In this document: one piece after another, positions 42,568-42,787 of the stretch
How positions within the stretch are numbered: position 1 is the stretch's first letter
How the letters are laid out: every line of letters starts with the position of its first letter
Assembly: GCA_021648045.1 (NCBI GenBank)
Contig: JAKITM010000009.1
Span: forward strand, 1 to 42,787
Source: Lysobacterales bacterium
Lineage (GTDB): Bacteria > Pseudomonadota > Gammaproteobacteria > Xanthomonadales > SZUA-36
Length of the DNA stretch: 42,787 nt
Direction of reading: 5' to 3'
Program-made: the position numbers and the translations under genes
The notes under the pieces: generated by a model
Database searches by the model: none
The model's input: the letters and a program-made list of their open reading frames with translations, nothing else
Told to the model about the DNA's origin: nothing

Positions 42568-42787
42568 GTGTGTGGAATAGTAGGTATTGTTGGACATTAT
42601 AGTGTCGCTTCGGTCTTGCATGATGCGCTAACTGCCTTGCAACATCGGGGCCAGGATGCGGCAGGAATTGCCACTCTGGATGAACGAAAAATACATTTAT
42701 ATAAAGCTAATGGTCTAGTAAAAGATGTATTTTCTGAAGAAAGTTTACTTCCCCTGACCGGTAATGTCGGCATTGCTCATGTGCGTT
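42568..42787 (+). CDS. purF: Amidophosphoribosyltransferase (3' cut by window end)
   Basis: The GTG at 42568 starts MCGIVGIVGHYSVA, the N-terminal glutaminase with the nucleophile Cys2, followed by LQHRGQDAAGIATL and VGIAHVR. It commits PRPP to purine synthesis. Only 73 codons are inside the window; the phosphoribosyltransferase domain lies beyond. GGGG stands about ten bases before the GTG. Confidence 0.96.
   Translation, partial: MCGIVGIVGHYSVASVLHDALTALQHRGQDAAGIATLDERKIHLYKANGLVKDVFSEESLLPLTGNVGIAHVR

Overview
The window is a chromosomal segment of a gammaproteobacterium. Gene order resembles Pseudomonas and its relatives: rpoE-rseA-rseC-mucD, lepA-lepB-DUF4845-rnc-era-recO-pdxJ, a BarA-type gene divergent from rlmD, nagZ, then asd-fimV-truA-trpF-trpBA-accD-folC-SPOR-cvpA-purF. 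Moderate base composition, an IPTL-CTERM surface nuclease, and lysine/glutarate catabolism genes would suit a marine Cellvibrionales/OMG-type lineage. That placement is inference; the window has no rRNA or other taxonomic marker.

Layout. 1-3.2 kb: 3' part of a large secreted modular nuclease with an IPTL-CTERM tail. 3.2-3.8 kb: a hairpin and the broken C-terminus of an amidohydrolase gene. 3.8-10.9 kb: gcdH (+) facing a minus-strand cluster amaB-pyrD-murB-M28 lipoprotein peptidase-NUDIX. 10.9-14.0 kb: a gene-poor accessory stretch with palindromic and modular repeats, a small secreted protein and a decayed relative of it, small membrane proteins, a PepSY-TM-like protein and the 3' remnant of an IS110-family transposase. 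14.0-17.6 kb: sigma-E operon without rseB, ending in a DegP/MucD protease. 17.6-24.1 kb: translation, export and RNA-processing genes lepA to pdxJ. 24.1-28.2 kb: a stand-alone REC-HPt protein, rlmD-nagZ, a purine phosphoribosyltransferase and a 49-codon stump of an MTA-phosphorylase-type gene. 28.2-29.8 kb: psd and a SCO1-type copper protein on the minus strand. 29.8-42.8 kb: a plus-strand run prmB, aroC, asd, fimV, truA, trpF, trpB, trpA, accD, folC, SPOR protein, cvpA, purF (cut by the window end).

How the genes work together. amaB and gcdH fit lysine degradation through aminoadipate and glutarate to glutaryl-CoA. rpoE/rseA/rseC/mucD form an envelope-stress module. aroC and trpFBA serve chorismate and tryptophan synthesis. 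accD-folC-SPOR-cvpA-purF is a conserved housekeeping block.

I saw no complete novel defence or metabolic system. The points most worth checking are a translated-leader/terminator arrangement before lepA, the BarA-like gene reduced to REC-HPt, the missing rseB, the truncated mtnP at a convergent junction, and a modular AGGACAGACACTCAT repeat in the accessory stretch.
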